The notes beneath the pieces are model-generated. The model was not told the DNA's origin. It saw only the letters and a list, made by a program, of their open reading frames with translations, and did not search any database. Both the position numbers and the translations under genes were made by a program. A stretch of DNA of 64,000 nt from Undibacterium hunanense (GTDB taxonomy: Bacteria; Pseudomonadota; Gammaproteobacteria; Burkholderiales; Burkholderiaceae_D): assembly GCF_014284335.1 (NCBI RefSeq), contig NZ_JACOGF010000002.1, positions 202,569-266,568 of the forward strand, in the 5' to 3' direction. This document shows, piece after piece, positions 1 to 8,331 of the stretch (position 1 is its first letter; each line of letters begins with the position of its first letter).

Positions 1-951
1 CGCCGATTGCGGCAAGCCCAGGTCAGCCAGTACACTGGCGAAACCAAAGCCATGGATCAGGCCGAAGCTGAATGCGACCAACCAGCGCCGTCCCTGAAAC
101 AGCGGGAACAGATTATTCAGTGCCGCCAGGATGACCGATGCCGCAATGGCCGATTCCACCAGGCGCGATGGCAGTGCCAGCAGATTCAGTGCAGCCAGTG
201 TCAGGGTAATCGAATGCGCTACGGTAAATGCCGTGACGATTTTCAAGACATCGATTGCTGCGACTTTAAAACTGCTGGCCGCTTCCCATTTGCCTGCCTG
301 TAGTACCAGCACTGCGGGCAATAACAGCGATAGCAAAAACAGGATGTGATCAAAACCTATCCATATATGCCAGATGCCATGGAAGATGTAGTCAGTAAAC
401 TGCTTCCACTTGCTCACTTCATTCAGTACAAATTGCTGACTGGCTGCATCGGGACTGAAAATGGCAGTCGCCGTGATGCCATCCTTGTTGACCAGGCGCA
501 GCAAGCCCTTGTGCTGGGGATCCAGATCAAAAAAAAGCTGATATTGAACGGTGATTTTTTCAGCATTGCAGTCACTGTCGAACATCAACACGGTATAGGC
601 ACCATCGCTATGCTGGTCTATCAATTGTTGTCTGGTAGTCAGCGTACATGGTTTGTCACCGGCAGTAATTTTCAGGCGCGCCAGCGCATAGGCGGCAATA
701 TCAGCATGCTTGTTGCGTACTTCATCCCAGGTCAGTTCACCGTTGCCGTCTTCATCCAGTCCTATCGCAAAATCCAGGTCACGCAGGGCAATATCCCATT
801 GACCGTGTATGCCGGATTGACCGGCGCGCAAGCTCAGGTAACTGTCGCTGGGTTTGTGGGCATGGGCGGGCAGGCAAAAAATGCTGGACAGGCCAAACAG
901 CAATGCCAGCATCATGTTGCGCGCAAATTGCGCATGCAGGCGATACATCAT
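1..951 (-). CDS. HupE/UreJ-like membrane protein (3' end beyond window)
   Basis: Translated from the reverse strand; the frame is open from the ATG at 951 to the window edge, so the C-terminus is missing. A signal peptide (about residues 1-31, ending AHA) precedes a soluble domain that holds an EF-hand-like acidic loop at residues 66-77 (DEDGNGELTWDE). Multi-pass membrane segments start near residue 185, with a His-rich motif (H191, H195, D201-H202) and a later GLIHGFGFASVL motif, as in the HupE/UreJ_2 family. Members of that family are thought to be metal (Ni/Co) permeases or accessory proteins; the substrate here is unknown. The start overlaps the stop of the upstream TPR gene by 4 bp (ATGA), indicating translational coupling and one operon. 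Confidence 0.8.
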   Translation of the reverse strand, partial: MMYRLHAQFARNMMLALLFGLSSIFCLPAHAHKPSDSYLSLRAGQSGIHGQWDIALRDLDFAIGLDEDGNGELTWDEVRNKHADIAAYALARLKITAGDKPCTLTTRQQLIDQHSDGAYTVLMFDSDCNAEKITVQYQLFFDLDPQHKGLLRLVNKDGITATAIFSPDAASQQFVLNEVSKWKQFTDYIFHGIWHIWIGFDHILFLLSLLLPAVLVLQAGKWEAASSFKVAAIDVLKIVTAFTVAHSITLTLAALNLLALPSRLVESAIAASVILAALNNLFPLFQGRRWLVAFSFGLIHGFGFASVLADLGLPQSA

Positions 952-2147
952 GGCTGTACTCCCAGTTTGGCGAGCGTGGGTTTCAGGGTGATGTCTTCCA
1001 GTTTGTTTTGCTTGAGCCAGGTCAGTCCATCCACAGCCGATTGCTGGCCCTGCGGGTTTTGCGCGGCAGCTTCCAGCAAGATGCGCAGATCAGCCGCTTC
1101 TTTCTGTATGGCCCAGTTCAACTGTGCCAGTTTCAATGCGATAGCCGGGCGCTTGTTCAACAGCAGTTCATAACGTGCCTGTTCACGCTGGTGCACAGTA
1201 TCACCGCGCAGCATGGCCGCTTCAAAACGTTGATCCAGTAAATTGATTTGCTCGACTGCTGCCGGCGACTTTTGTGCCTGTAGCGCCAGCGCATAACGCA
1301 ATAGCAAGGCATCGACCTTGGTTTTGCTTTTTAACAGCGTAACGACTTCTGCCGGTCTTTGCTGATCAAGTAAAAAATCGGCATACGAACCCAGCAGATA
1401 ACTATCCGGCGATCCTGATTCTGATCCCAACATCAGGGCCGTTTGATACCAGGTCGCGGTAGCCCTGGCATCACCCAGGCGGGCTGCCATTTCAGCCAGC
1501 AATGTGGTCACCCAGATTTTTGTGCCCGTGTCAGTATCTGCATTCTTTTCATATTTCTTGTACGCAGCACTGAGCGCAGCATAACTGCTGGCGGCTTCGC
1601 CGTTCAGGCTGCCGATATTGTGCAGGCAGGTCAGGGTAATCAATTCGGGTGCGAGTGGATACAGATGCATGCAACTGGCTTTGGCCTGGGCAAACTGGCC
1701 CTGTACCTGCAAGACGGTGGCACGGGTCAGCCAGGCCTGGGCATTATCCCTGTCCTGCTTGAGGACGCTATTCAGGTCTGCCAGTGCCGCTGGGAACTGG
1801 TGCGTGCTTTGCAATATGGTGGCGCGCAGCACCAGTACGGCGATGGGGGGATTGGGCAGGTTCCACCAGGGTTTCAATGCGGCCTGCGCATATCCCAGGT
1901 AGCGCGGATCGCCGTCATTGCGCGCAGCATTGATATAGGCCTGCGCCAGTTCTGCAGCTATCGCGGGGTCCGCCGGTTTTTCTGCCAGGCGCCTGCGTAA
2001 TTCAGTAAAGGCACGTTGGGCCGGGTCTGTGCGTCGCGGCAATTGTTCCAGCACCTGTTTGCCATTGCTGGGGATATAGGGCGTTGCCTGTGCAGCAAAG
2101 CCCAGCAAGGCAAAACAGATAAAACCGGATGTCAGCAATAAACGCAT
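948..2147 (-). CDS. Secreted tetratricopeptide-repeat protein
   Basis: 399 residues with an N-terminal signal peptide (about residues 1-21, ending AQA). Helical repeats with TPR-type spacing fill most of the rest (for example residues 40-75 and 100-165, with the AWLTRATVLQVQGQFAQA repeat). No enzymatic motif is visible, so it is probably a periplasmic scaffold. It is followed with a 4-bp overlap by the HupE-like gene and preceded by a small lipoprotein and a DUF4331 gene on the same strand. A perfect 9-bp hairpin (2213-2238) lies in the 128-bp gap upstream and may modulate expression. Confidence 0.85.
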   Translation of the reverse strand: MRLLLTSGFICFALLGFAAQATPYIPSNGKQVLEQLPRRTDPAQRAFTELRRRLAEKPADPAIAAELAQAYINAARNDGDPRYLGYAQAALKPWWNLPNPPIAVLVLRATILQSTHQFPAALADLNSVLKQDRDNAQAWLTRATVLQVQGQFAQAKASCMHLYPLAPELITLTCLHNIGSLNGEAASSYAALSAAYKKYEKNADTDTGTKIWVTTLLAEMAARLGDARATATWYQTALMLGSESGSPDSYLLGSYADFLLDQQRPAEVVTLLKSKTKVDALLLRYALALQAQKSPAAVEQINLLDQRFEAAMLRGDTVHQREQARYELLLNKRPAIALKLAQLNWAIQKEAADLRILLEAAAQNPQGQQSAVDGLTWLKQNKLEDITLKPTLAKLGVQP

Positions 2148-2212
2148 ATAAAGAATCTATTGAATTGGGTCTGGAATATTATTTAGCAGAGAGATTAATG
2201 CGAGCCTGATGC

Positions 2213-2238
2213 TTTGTATTCAACTGCAAGAATACAAA
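2213..2238 (-). other. Intra-operon hairpin
   Basis: TTTGTATTC (2213-2221) and GAATACAAA (2230-2238) form a perfect 9-bp stem with an 8-nt loop, between the small lipoprotein gene and the TPR gene. There is no U-tract on the transcribed strand, so it is more likely an RNA stability or attenuation hairpin than a full terminator. Confidence 0.35.
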
Positions 2239-2275
2239 ACCCCAGGCCCGGTCTTCTACAGCAGGCAGGCATACA

Positions 2276-2542
2276 TTAACTGATGCTTGCCGGTTCCGTT
2301 GTTTCTGGTGCGGTGACAGTCACAGAATCAATAGCCTGTGGTTCTGCCGTATCCGAACCTGCGCTGATCAGGTTCAGTACATATTGCGTGAACGTATCGA
2401 TCAACGACGTGCCAGGTGTGGTGGTACCTGTGCCCGTATCCGTGCCCGACGTCGCGGAACCAGAGCTGGAACTGCCGCCGCAGGCCGCCAGCATCAGCGT
2501 CAGTGCCGCGCCGGCGATCAGGGTGAGATGTTTTGTTTTCAT
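2276..2542 (-). CDS. Small Ser/Gly/Thr-rich lipoprotein
   Basis: 88 residues. The start shows a lipoprotein signal with lipobox LAAC and the acylated cysteine at residue 21. A low-complexity GGSSSSG/TGTDTGTGTTT linker and a short helical tail follow. It looks like a small exported or outer-membrane lipoprotein of unknown role. It sits 51 bp after the DUF4331 gene in the same orientation, so co-transcription is likely. Confidence 0.7.
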   Translation of the reverse strand: MKTKHLTLIAGAALTLMLAACGGSSSSGSATSGTDTGTGTTTPGTSLIDTFTQYVLNLISAGSDTAEPQAIDSVTVTAPETTEPASIS

Positions 2543-2593
2543 GATTTTTCCTTGAAAATGTTGTGCCTTGAATTACCGTATCACTTGTATTAC

Positions 2594-4096
2594 TTAGCGT
2601 TTCAGTGCACCGGCCAAAGGAGTTTTCAGGTAAGGGAAGGCATTATCAAAGAAGCTGCTGTCAAGATAAGCGCCATCGGTAAAATCGATAGTGCCGGCTG
2701 GTGCATCTGTCGGTACACAAGCTATGCTCAACACGCACAACCTGCCCATCACCACACGCAGGGCAATATCCACCACATCATCACCAGGACGGCGACCATT
2801 CGGGAAACCGGCACTGTCACCACCGATGACACCCAGGCGATTTTGTGTGGCGCTGACCGGGGTCGTGGTATTCAGGCGCAGCATTTCAGACGGTGTGACG
2901 GTTGCTGGCTGATTGACACCCTTGATACCGGTCAGGAAAGCCGCCACCAGATCATTGCGCGGGAAATTGGTCGGAGCCTTGACACCGGCACTGCCGAACA
3001 ATACTTCGACCAGCGCTGGCAGAGTTGGGTTGGTTACATAGGTCAGGAACTGGGCGTCGCCGCTAGGTTTGCTGTGGTTGAACTGGTCTTTGTCTTTCAG
3101 ACCGATCACGACTTCATTCACTAATGGCATGCCCAGACGCGATACCTGGGTCCATGCGCCCCCTTCTTTGGACGCCGCACCAGTGCTGCTCGGTGTCGGG
3201 TTGATGGCACGGCCCTGACGCAGGCTGGCGGTAGTCCAGCCGCCGATGACAGCTTCCTTGCCATTGGTCAGGCAGACCGTTGGCACTTCCATTTCTATGG
3301 AAGTGATGTTTTTCAGTGCCAGGTCGTCATGGCCTGATTTCTCTGCATTCGGGTCAAAGGCAGTGGCAGGTGCCTTTATATTGATCAAATCAAAGGTTTC
3401 ACCCAGATTGACGACGAAAGGATCTTTACGCTGGCCCACAAAAACTTTGCCTGGTGTAGCGCAACCAGGGATATTCACGGCAAATACATGCTTGGCTGCA
3501 TACGATGCATAGTCAGGGATGGATTTATTACCGATATAGTCCACTGGCTTGTCAAAAACGGTAGAACCATTTGCTGCATTGGTCACAGCCTGGCGGGTGC
3601 CGGTACGACGATCACCGGTAACCATGGTGACGGTATAGGTTTCACGCACATTCAGACCAGCCGGATTGACACCGTCGATGGCGCCACCGTTAATGACCAG
3701 CGGTATGGATACTTTCTTGCCGCCAACAGTAAATTGGGCGTCATTATTGATGTTGTTGAAACGGAACTGGAAGGTCAGGTGTTCTTTGCCGTCACCGACA
3801 TTATCGATGTGGATTTCATACAGGGCGTCCGGGTCCATGGAGAAATAATTCGGGCCACCATAGGCATCCTGCAATGGCGAGTAATTGGCAATCAGTGTGG
3901 TAAATGCACTGCGATTGGCTTCATAACTGCGAAACATGTAAAAGTCGGCAGCATCTACCTTGGGGTGCCGTGTAATAAACGGTGCTTCACGGTGACTGGA
4001 GGCCTGTGCCGGTAGAGAAACGATACCGCCCAAACTTCCGGCGGTGACCAGGGCGAACAGGATTTTTTGATTTAATCTGGATATTACTTGTCTCAT
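2594..4096 (-). CDS. DUF4331 family exported protein
   Basis: 500 residues from the ATG at 4096, chosen because AGGAG lies 7 nt upstream and a signal peptide (ending AQA, about residue 33) follows at once. A longer reading to 4135 adds 13 residues without a ribosome-binding site. The mature protein opens with SSHREAPFI and continues DAADFYMFRSYE, a hallmark of DUF4331, a large beta-rich secreted family of unknown biochemical role. It is the first gene of a minus-strand cluster with a lipoprotein, a TPR protein and a HupE-like protein, which suggests a joint envelope function. Confidence 0.85.
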   Translation of the reverse strand: MRQVISRLNQKILFALVTAGSLGGIVSLPAQASSHREAPFITRHPKVDAADFYMFRSYEANRSAFTTLIANYSPLQDAYGGPNYFSMDPDALYEIHIDNVGDGKEHLTFQFRFNNINNDAQFTVGGKKVSIPLVINGGAIDGVNPAGLNVRETYTVTMVTGDRRTGTRQAVTNAANGSTVFDKPVDYIGNKSIPDYASYAAKHVFAVNIPGCATPGKVFVGQRKDPFVVNLGETFDLINIKAPATAFDPNAEKSGHDDLALKNITSIEMEVPTVCLTNGKEAVIGGWTTASLRQGRAINPTPSSTGAASKEGGAWTQVSRLGMPLVNEVVIGLKDKDQFNHSKPSGDAQFLTYVTNPTLPALVEVLFGSAGVKAPTNFPRNDLVAAFLTGIKGVNQPATVTPSEMLRLNTTTPVSATQNRLGVIGGDSAGFPNGRRPGDDVVDIALRVVMGRLCVLSIACVPTDAPAGTIDFTDGAYLDSSFFDNAFPYLKTPLAGALKR

Positions 4097-4315
4097 GACC
4101 AACTCCTGAAGTGTAGGAAAAAGTGTCCGTGGCAAAGTTAAAAAACGTTACGGGCATTGTTCTTACGCAGGGGATTTGCTTTTGGATGCAATTTAATAAA
4201 AATAAATGATGATCTTTTTTTGGGAGCCGGGAAGAACCAGTGGATTGATGAACTTGGCGAAACAAGGCAGGTCCCTGCTTAGCAATATTTGCAGTTGCAG
4301 CAAATTTGGTTATAC

Positions 4316-4585
4316 TAGAACTCATTTCATCAATAGGGGTGAGATGCGTTTGCCTCATAACGTGGGCTGGCAAGGCGGACGAGGCAGTCAATAGCGGGTC
4401 TATTGACAACGAGTCCAACGCAGTCCAGCACGCGTTATGAGGCAAACCCTTCGGGAGCTGGCGATTCGGGCGCATTGCAGCGTTGCGCCGCTTGCTAAGG
4501 CACCAGCCTTAGCTGCGCGTCACGCCTTGCACTGCATCCCGAATCGCCTTGCTCGCACTCATCCCTATTGATGAAATGAGTTCTA
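4316..4585. repeat. 270-bp palindromic element, two-armed type (copy A)
   Basis: The outer 23-bp arms 4316-4338 and 4563-4585 are perfect inverted repeats (start TAGAACTCATTTC) with an imperfect inward extension. Inside are two arms. Arm A is 4348-4362 paired with 4433-4447 (GTTTGCCTCATAACG and its complement), capped by GTCAATAG (4387-4394) with CTATTGAC (4400-4407). Arm B carries CGATTCGGG and CCCGAATCG with an inner GCTAAGG/CCTTAGC cap. The ends begin and finish with TA, compatible with a TA target duplication. It has the same architecture as 18301-18570. No coding capacity is evident. Confidence 0.85.
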
Positions 4586-4669
4586 ATCCCCTCTTGGCGC
4601 TGCTGCTAGAGGTACAAATGCCCCCGAATCGCCGGAGGCGCACCTGTACTTCAAATTTTGGTAGCCGTC

Positions 4670-6085
4670 ATGACTTCTGTTTCCCGTTCCTTACTTCCGT
4701 CTTTTCCCCGTCTGCAATCTGCATTGCAAAGACAGGGCATCCATGTTGAGCATGCCAATGGCATCTTTCAACTTCATAATGAACACGCACAGGCTTCGGT
4801 GTTATTACCGGACTCGCTTCCTCTGGAAGAAAAGGCCGTCAAGCAATTGCTGGCTTTTGCCTCAGTCAGATCTCCGGATTCGAGTCATGGGGTGTGCAAG
4901 GCTTGTGCAACACCGGATTTTCATCCTGGCAGCATTGCCCCGGTTGGGTCCATCGTCGCCACCGATGCCGGTTTCGTGATTCCTGCCGCCATAGGCACGG
5001 ACATCAACTGTGGTATGCGTCTGTTGACAACAGGTTTTAATCTGACACAGGCCAGCCTGCATAAAGATGCGCTGATACGTCAACTGCAAAGGGTGTTGCT
5101 GGAAAATGCCAGGGATGTACCCGCACATGCCCAGGCATTTGCCGCGCTGTGTGATGCTGGTCCGGCAGCTTTTCTGGATAGCTTGCCAGATAGTGGTATT
5201 TGGGCTGTGGCAGATAGAGACAGGCTGCAGCAAGAGCTCACTGCCTGCATAGGTCTGCATGAATTTGGTGGCGCACGCCGCTATGCACCTGAAGCCTGGT
5301 TTAATCGCACAGGCATAATGCGCGACCCCAGTCTGGGTACTACCGGCGGTGGCAATCACTTTGTTGAATTGCAGGTAGTCGATACGGTCTTTGACCGTCA
5401 TCTGGCCTACCGCGCAGGGCTGGCAAAAGACGATATCGTCGTCATGATACATAGTGGCTCGCGCGATGTTGGTTTCTATGTTGGGCAGCGCTGGATGGAC
5501 AGGGCCAGGTCAGAATGGCCAGCGGGCATGAAGCACCCTGACACAGCCCTGTATGGTCTCAGTGGTGAACTGGCTGAAGAATATCTGCTGGCAATGGGTG
5601 TGGCAGCACGCTATGCCTGGGCCAATCGCATGGTGCTGGCTGAACTGGTCAGGCAGCAGTTGCAAGCCGTGCTGGGCGCGGCCGGCTCGAAGCTGATCGT
5701 GGATGTACCGCACAATGTGATCTTGCGTGAACATGGTATGAACATACACAGAAAAGGTGCCACCCCGGCACGCGATGGCGACCTGGCGCTGATACCGGGT
5801 TCCATGGGGGACGCCAGTTACCTGGTACACGGATTGGGCAATCCTGACTGGTTATGGTCGTGCAGCCATGGTGCAGGCAGGCGTGTTCGCCGGCAGGATG
5901 TGCGACGCCTGCGCCATGACAATACAGAGGCCAGCTGGCAATGTGTGACCCTGCGTGAAGAACGGCGTATTGAAGAAGCACCGCAAGCCTATAAACCCAT
6001 AGGCCCGGTGATAGAGGCGCAGGAAGAAGCCGGGCTGATCAGGGCAGCAGTCAGGCTCAGGCCATGGGTGACGTTTAAGGCATAG
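4670..6085 (+). CDS. rtcB: RtcB-type RNA ligase
   Basis: 471 residues from the ATG at 4670; a TTG at 4658 in frame is possible, and neither has a clear Shine-Dalgarno. RtcB joins 2',3'-cyclic phosphate or 3'-phosphate RNA ends to 5'-OH ends using GTP and Mn2+. Visible motifs are ATPDFHPG (80-87), DINCGMR with metal ligands D111 and C114, GTTGGGNHF, MIHSGSRDVG, the RKGATPA loop, and SHGAGR with the guanylylated histidine near residue 400. All key residues are present, so it should be active. It differs from the classical rtcBA operon in having no RtcA or RtcR neighbour. A structured repeat lies immediately upstream. Confidence 0.92.
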   Translation: MTSVSRSLLPSFPRLQSALQRQGIHVEHANGIFQLHNEHAQASVLLPDSLPLEEKAVKQLLAFASVRSPDSSHGVCKACATPDFHPGSIAPVGSIVATDAGFVIPAAIGTDINCGMRLLTTGFNLTQASLHKDALIRQLQRVLLENARDVPAHAQAFAALCDAGPAAFLDSLPDSGIWAVADRDRLQQELTACIGLHEFGGARRYAPEAWFNRTGIMRDPSLGTTGGGNHFVELQVVDTVFDRHLAYRAGLAKDDIVVMIHSGSRDVGFYVGQRWMDRARSEWPAGMKHPDTALYGLSGELAEEYLLAMGVAARYAWANRMVLAELVRQQLQAVLGAAGSKLIVDVPHNVILREHGMNIHRKGATPARDGDLALIPGSMGDASYLVHGLGNPDWLWSCSHGAGRRVRRQDVRRLRHDNTEASWQCVTLREERRIEEAPQAYKPIGPVIEAQEEAGLIRAAVRLRPWVTFKA

Positions 6086-6096
6086 GCTTTACAAAT

Positions 6097-6135
6097 AAAA
6101 ATCCCCGTGCGATGGATCATGGTACGGGGATTTTT
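6097..6135. terminator. Bidirectional terminator
   Basis: A 14-bp near-perfect stem (AAAAATCCCCGTGC at 6097-6110 with its complement at 6122-6135) is flanked by A- and T-tracts on both strands. It sits between convergent rtcB and the POT transporter gene. Confidence 0.85.
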
Positions 6136-6149
6136 GATGCAAAGGCAGC

Positions 6150-7679
6150 TTAGTGGATGCCGTGCATTTTCTGTTTCATCCATTTGTCGAGCAGCATCAG
6201 TATGACGCCTGCTGCTATCGGGATCAGGGTAAAGATCAGGAAGAAGATGGACATCGAATAATGCTTGGAGATATCGTCGATATAACTGCCGCTGAAGCCA
6301 GCCAGTTTATTGGCAATGGCAGTGTTCAGGAACCAGACGCCAAACATCAGGCCGAGCAGACGTGGCGGTGCCAGTTTGCTGATATACGACAGGCCGACTG
6401 GTGATACACAGAGTTCCCCCATGGTATGGAAGAAGTAGGCAGCGATCAGGAAGATCATGCTGACACTTGCTGTTTTGGCACCGGCAGGGATGCTGGCAGA
6501 ACCGTAAGACAGCGCCGCAAAACCCAGGCCCAGCAAGACCAGTCCCACGCCAAATTTGACCGGGCCGCTAGGGTTCCAGTATTTTTCCCACAGTTTGGAA
6601 AACATCGGTGCCAGGATCACCAGGAAGAAGGAATTCAGCACGCCAAACCAGGTTGCAGGTACGCTGGACTGATCAAGTGCAAATTCACGGCGCAGCATCC
6701 AGATCACCAGTGCCCAGATCAAGCCTATGCAAAGCAGCAGCAAGGCATTCGACAGCAGGTAGCGCTTTGCCGTGCCGGCAAACAGTTTGAGCAATAGCCA
6801 GGACAGGATGATGGTCGGAATGACGGTCATCAGGCTGTTGACGATTTTAAATGCCATGCCGCTGGTACCAACCAGTGCACGGTCAGTGTAGTCAGCTGCA
6901 AAAATCGTCATCGAGCCACCGGCCTGCTCAAACGCAAACCAGAAAAAGATGGTGAAGAAAGAGAATACGCAAATGGCTACCAGGCGGTCAGACACGATAT
7001 GTGGTGCTGCTTCTTCTGCCACCACTGCATCTGCTTTTTGTTGTGACTTGGCCAGACCGATATCACCAAAGATGCCCTGACCAAAATAGAACTGGATAGC
7101 ACCTAGGATCATGAAGGCACCGGCCAGGCCAAAGCCCATGGGCCAGGATATTTTTTCACCGATGTAACCGCACAACAGGATACCGAAGAAAGCACCGGAG
7201 TTGACGCCCATGTAGAACAGCGTGTAGCCGCCATCACGACCACCTTCATTGTCCTTGGTATACAACTGACCAACGATGGCAGAGATATTCGGTTTGAACA
7301 AACCGGTGCCGGCGACTACCAGACCCAGGCCGGTGTAGAAGGTTGCCGGTGTATCAAACAGCAGGCAGGCATGGCCTGCGGCGATGATGAAACCACCCAG
7401 CACGACAGAGCGACGGCTGCCCAGTAACTGATCGGCGATATAACCACCCAGGATAGGGGTCAGGTAGACCAGGCCGGTGTACCAGCCATACAGGGCGGTG
7501 GCATCCGCACGGCTCCAGCCCCAGCCGCCCTTGTCGACGGTGGTAACCAGAAACAGTACCAGCAGGGCGCGCATGCCGTAATAAGAAAACCGTTCCCACA
7601 TTTCTGTGAAGAACAGCACAAACAGGCTATCCGGATGTCCCAGGATAGTGTGTGCGGCTGGCGTTTGAATTTTGTTCAA
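6150..7679 (-). CDS. POT/PTR family proton-dependent oligopeptide transporter
   Basis: 509 residues, 12-14 hydrophobic segments, inner membrane. The N-terminus carries the family signature FFTEMWERFSYYGMRALLV (ExxERFxYYG). The glutamate and arginine of this motif are implicated in proton coupling in POT proteins. Conserved ADQLLGSR and GFGLAG loops and the FKPNISAI segment also fit. It imports di- and tripeptides with protons. The nearby exported peptidases (M16 pair, S9) would provide its substrates. Two adjacent palindromes lie about 65-95 bp upstream of the start and may be an operator. Confidence 0.92.
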   Translation of the reverse strand: MNKIQTPAAHTILGHPDSLFVLFFTEMWERFSYYGMRALLVLFLVTTVDKGGWGWSRADATALYGWYTGLVYLTPILGGYIADQLLGSRRSVVLGGFIIAAGHACLLFDTPATFYTGLGLVVAGTGLFKPNISAIVGQLYTKDNEGGRDGGYTLFYMGVNSGAFFGILLCGYIGEKISWPMGFGLAGAFMILGAIQFYFGQGIFGDIGLAKSQQKADAVVAEEAAPHIVSDRLVAICVFSFFTIFFWFAFEQAGGSMTIFAADYTDRALVGTSGMAFKIVNSLMTVIPTIILSWLLLKLFAGTAKRYLLSNALLLLCIGLIWALVIWMLRREFALDQSSVPATWFGVLNSFFLVILAPMFSKLWEKYWNPSGPVKFGVGLVLLGLGFAALSYGSASIPAGAKTASVSMIFLIAAYFFHTMGELCVSPVGLSYISKLAPPRLLGLMFGVWFLNTAIANKLAGFSGSYIDDISKHYSMSIFFLIFTLIPIAAGVILMLLDKWMKQKMHGIH

Positions 7680-7743
7680 AGTGCTCTCCAGTATTTATTT
7701 TGTATTAAAAGTAATTTATGTCGCAAAATTTTTTTCATTGTGT

Positions 7744-7773
7744 ATCATTAAATGATATGAATTGATTCAATTC
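7744..7773. promoter_or_regulatory. Paired palindromes, possible operator
   Basis: Two perfect odd-length palindromes lie 2 bp apart, 71-100 bp upstream of the POT transporter start codon. The half-sites differ, so two proteins or a coincidence in AT-rich DNA are both possible. No regulator gene is adjacent. Confidence 0.25.
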
Positions 7774-7989
7774 GGCGCGTAGCTTACCACGACAAAAAGG
7801 CCAAATAAAAAGACATATGCCGCACCGCAGCAAAAATTGCTGCACAAACATTGTGCAGATATCGTCGTCTGAATATGGCATGATGCATCTTATTTCACTT
7901 ACATTTGCTTACAGGTACTTGCAGAATAAGTATCAAAAAAGTAATGAATATGTGTTTTGTTGATGCCTGTTGCAGTGATTGAAAATAAA

Positions 7990-8093
7990 TAGGACTTACG
8001 CAAAACCGCCCCAGCTGCGTTGCAGCGCCTAGCCGTACTATTCGTACTGTCTTCGTCGCTACGCCTTGCTGGGACAATTTTGCGTAAGTCCTA
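7990..8093. repeat. 104-bp palindromic element, one-armed type (copy 1)
   Basis: Terminal inverted repeats TAGGACTTACGCAAAA (7990-8005) and its complement (8078-8093) enclose one hairpin arm: CCCAGC with GCTGGG, tipped by GTACTATTCGTAC. Only about three bases differ from the copy at 20796-20899. The ends begin and finish with TA. It is non-coding and resembles a miniature inverted-repeat element. Confidence 0.85.
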
Positions 8094-8331
8094 ATAAAGT
8101 AATTGCCAGAGTAAATGCCCGGTGTTTTGTGTGATTTTGTAATTTTTAGCTGACAGCACAGGGCTTGTGCCGGAATCGGTATATGTGCGGGGCTGTGCAA
8201 TCTTGAGTCTTGCCAATGAAACATGGACTGAACCAGTCCGCATCCAGGCAGTCTGAACAGCTTGCAATCGGTTTGATGGAATTTGTCCACAAACAGGGCT
8301 AAAAAAACAGGCTACAAAAAAGGAGAGAACA

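Larger units (their letters stand above)
7680..8331. other. Divergent intergenic region, POT transporter / M16 peptidase
   Basis: 652 bp with no credible gene. It holds two adjacent perfect palindromes (7744-7756, ATCATTAAATGAT; 7759-7773, GAATTGATTCAATTC) close to the transporter start, a 104-bp palindromic repeat (7990-8093), and the promoter of the M16 operon with GGAGAG before the ATG at 8332. Short frames here run through the repeat and look spurious. Confidence 0.6.

Noticed and set aside
2384..3124. Plus-strand frame opposite the DUF4331 gene
   Set aside because: Arg/Cys-rich composition with no motif; shadow of the real minus-strand genes.
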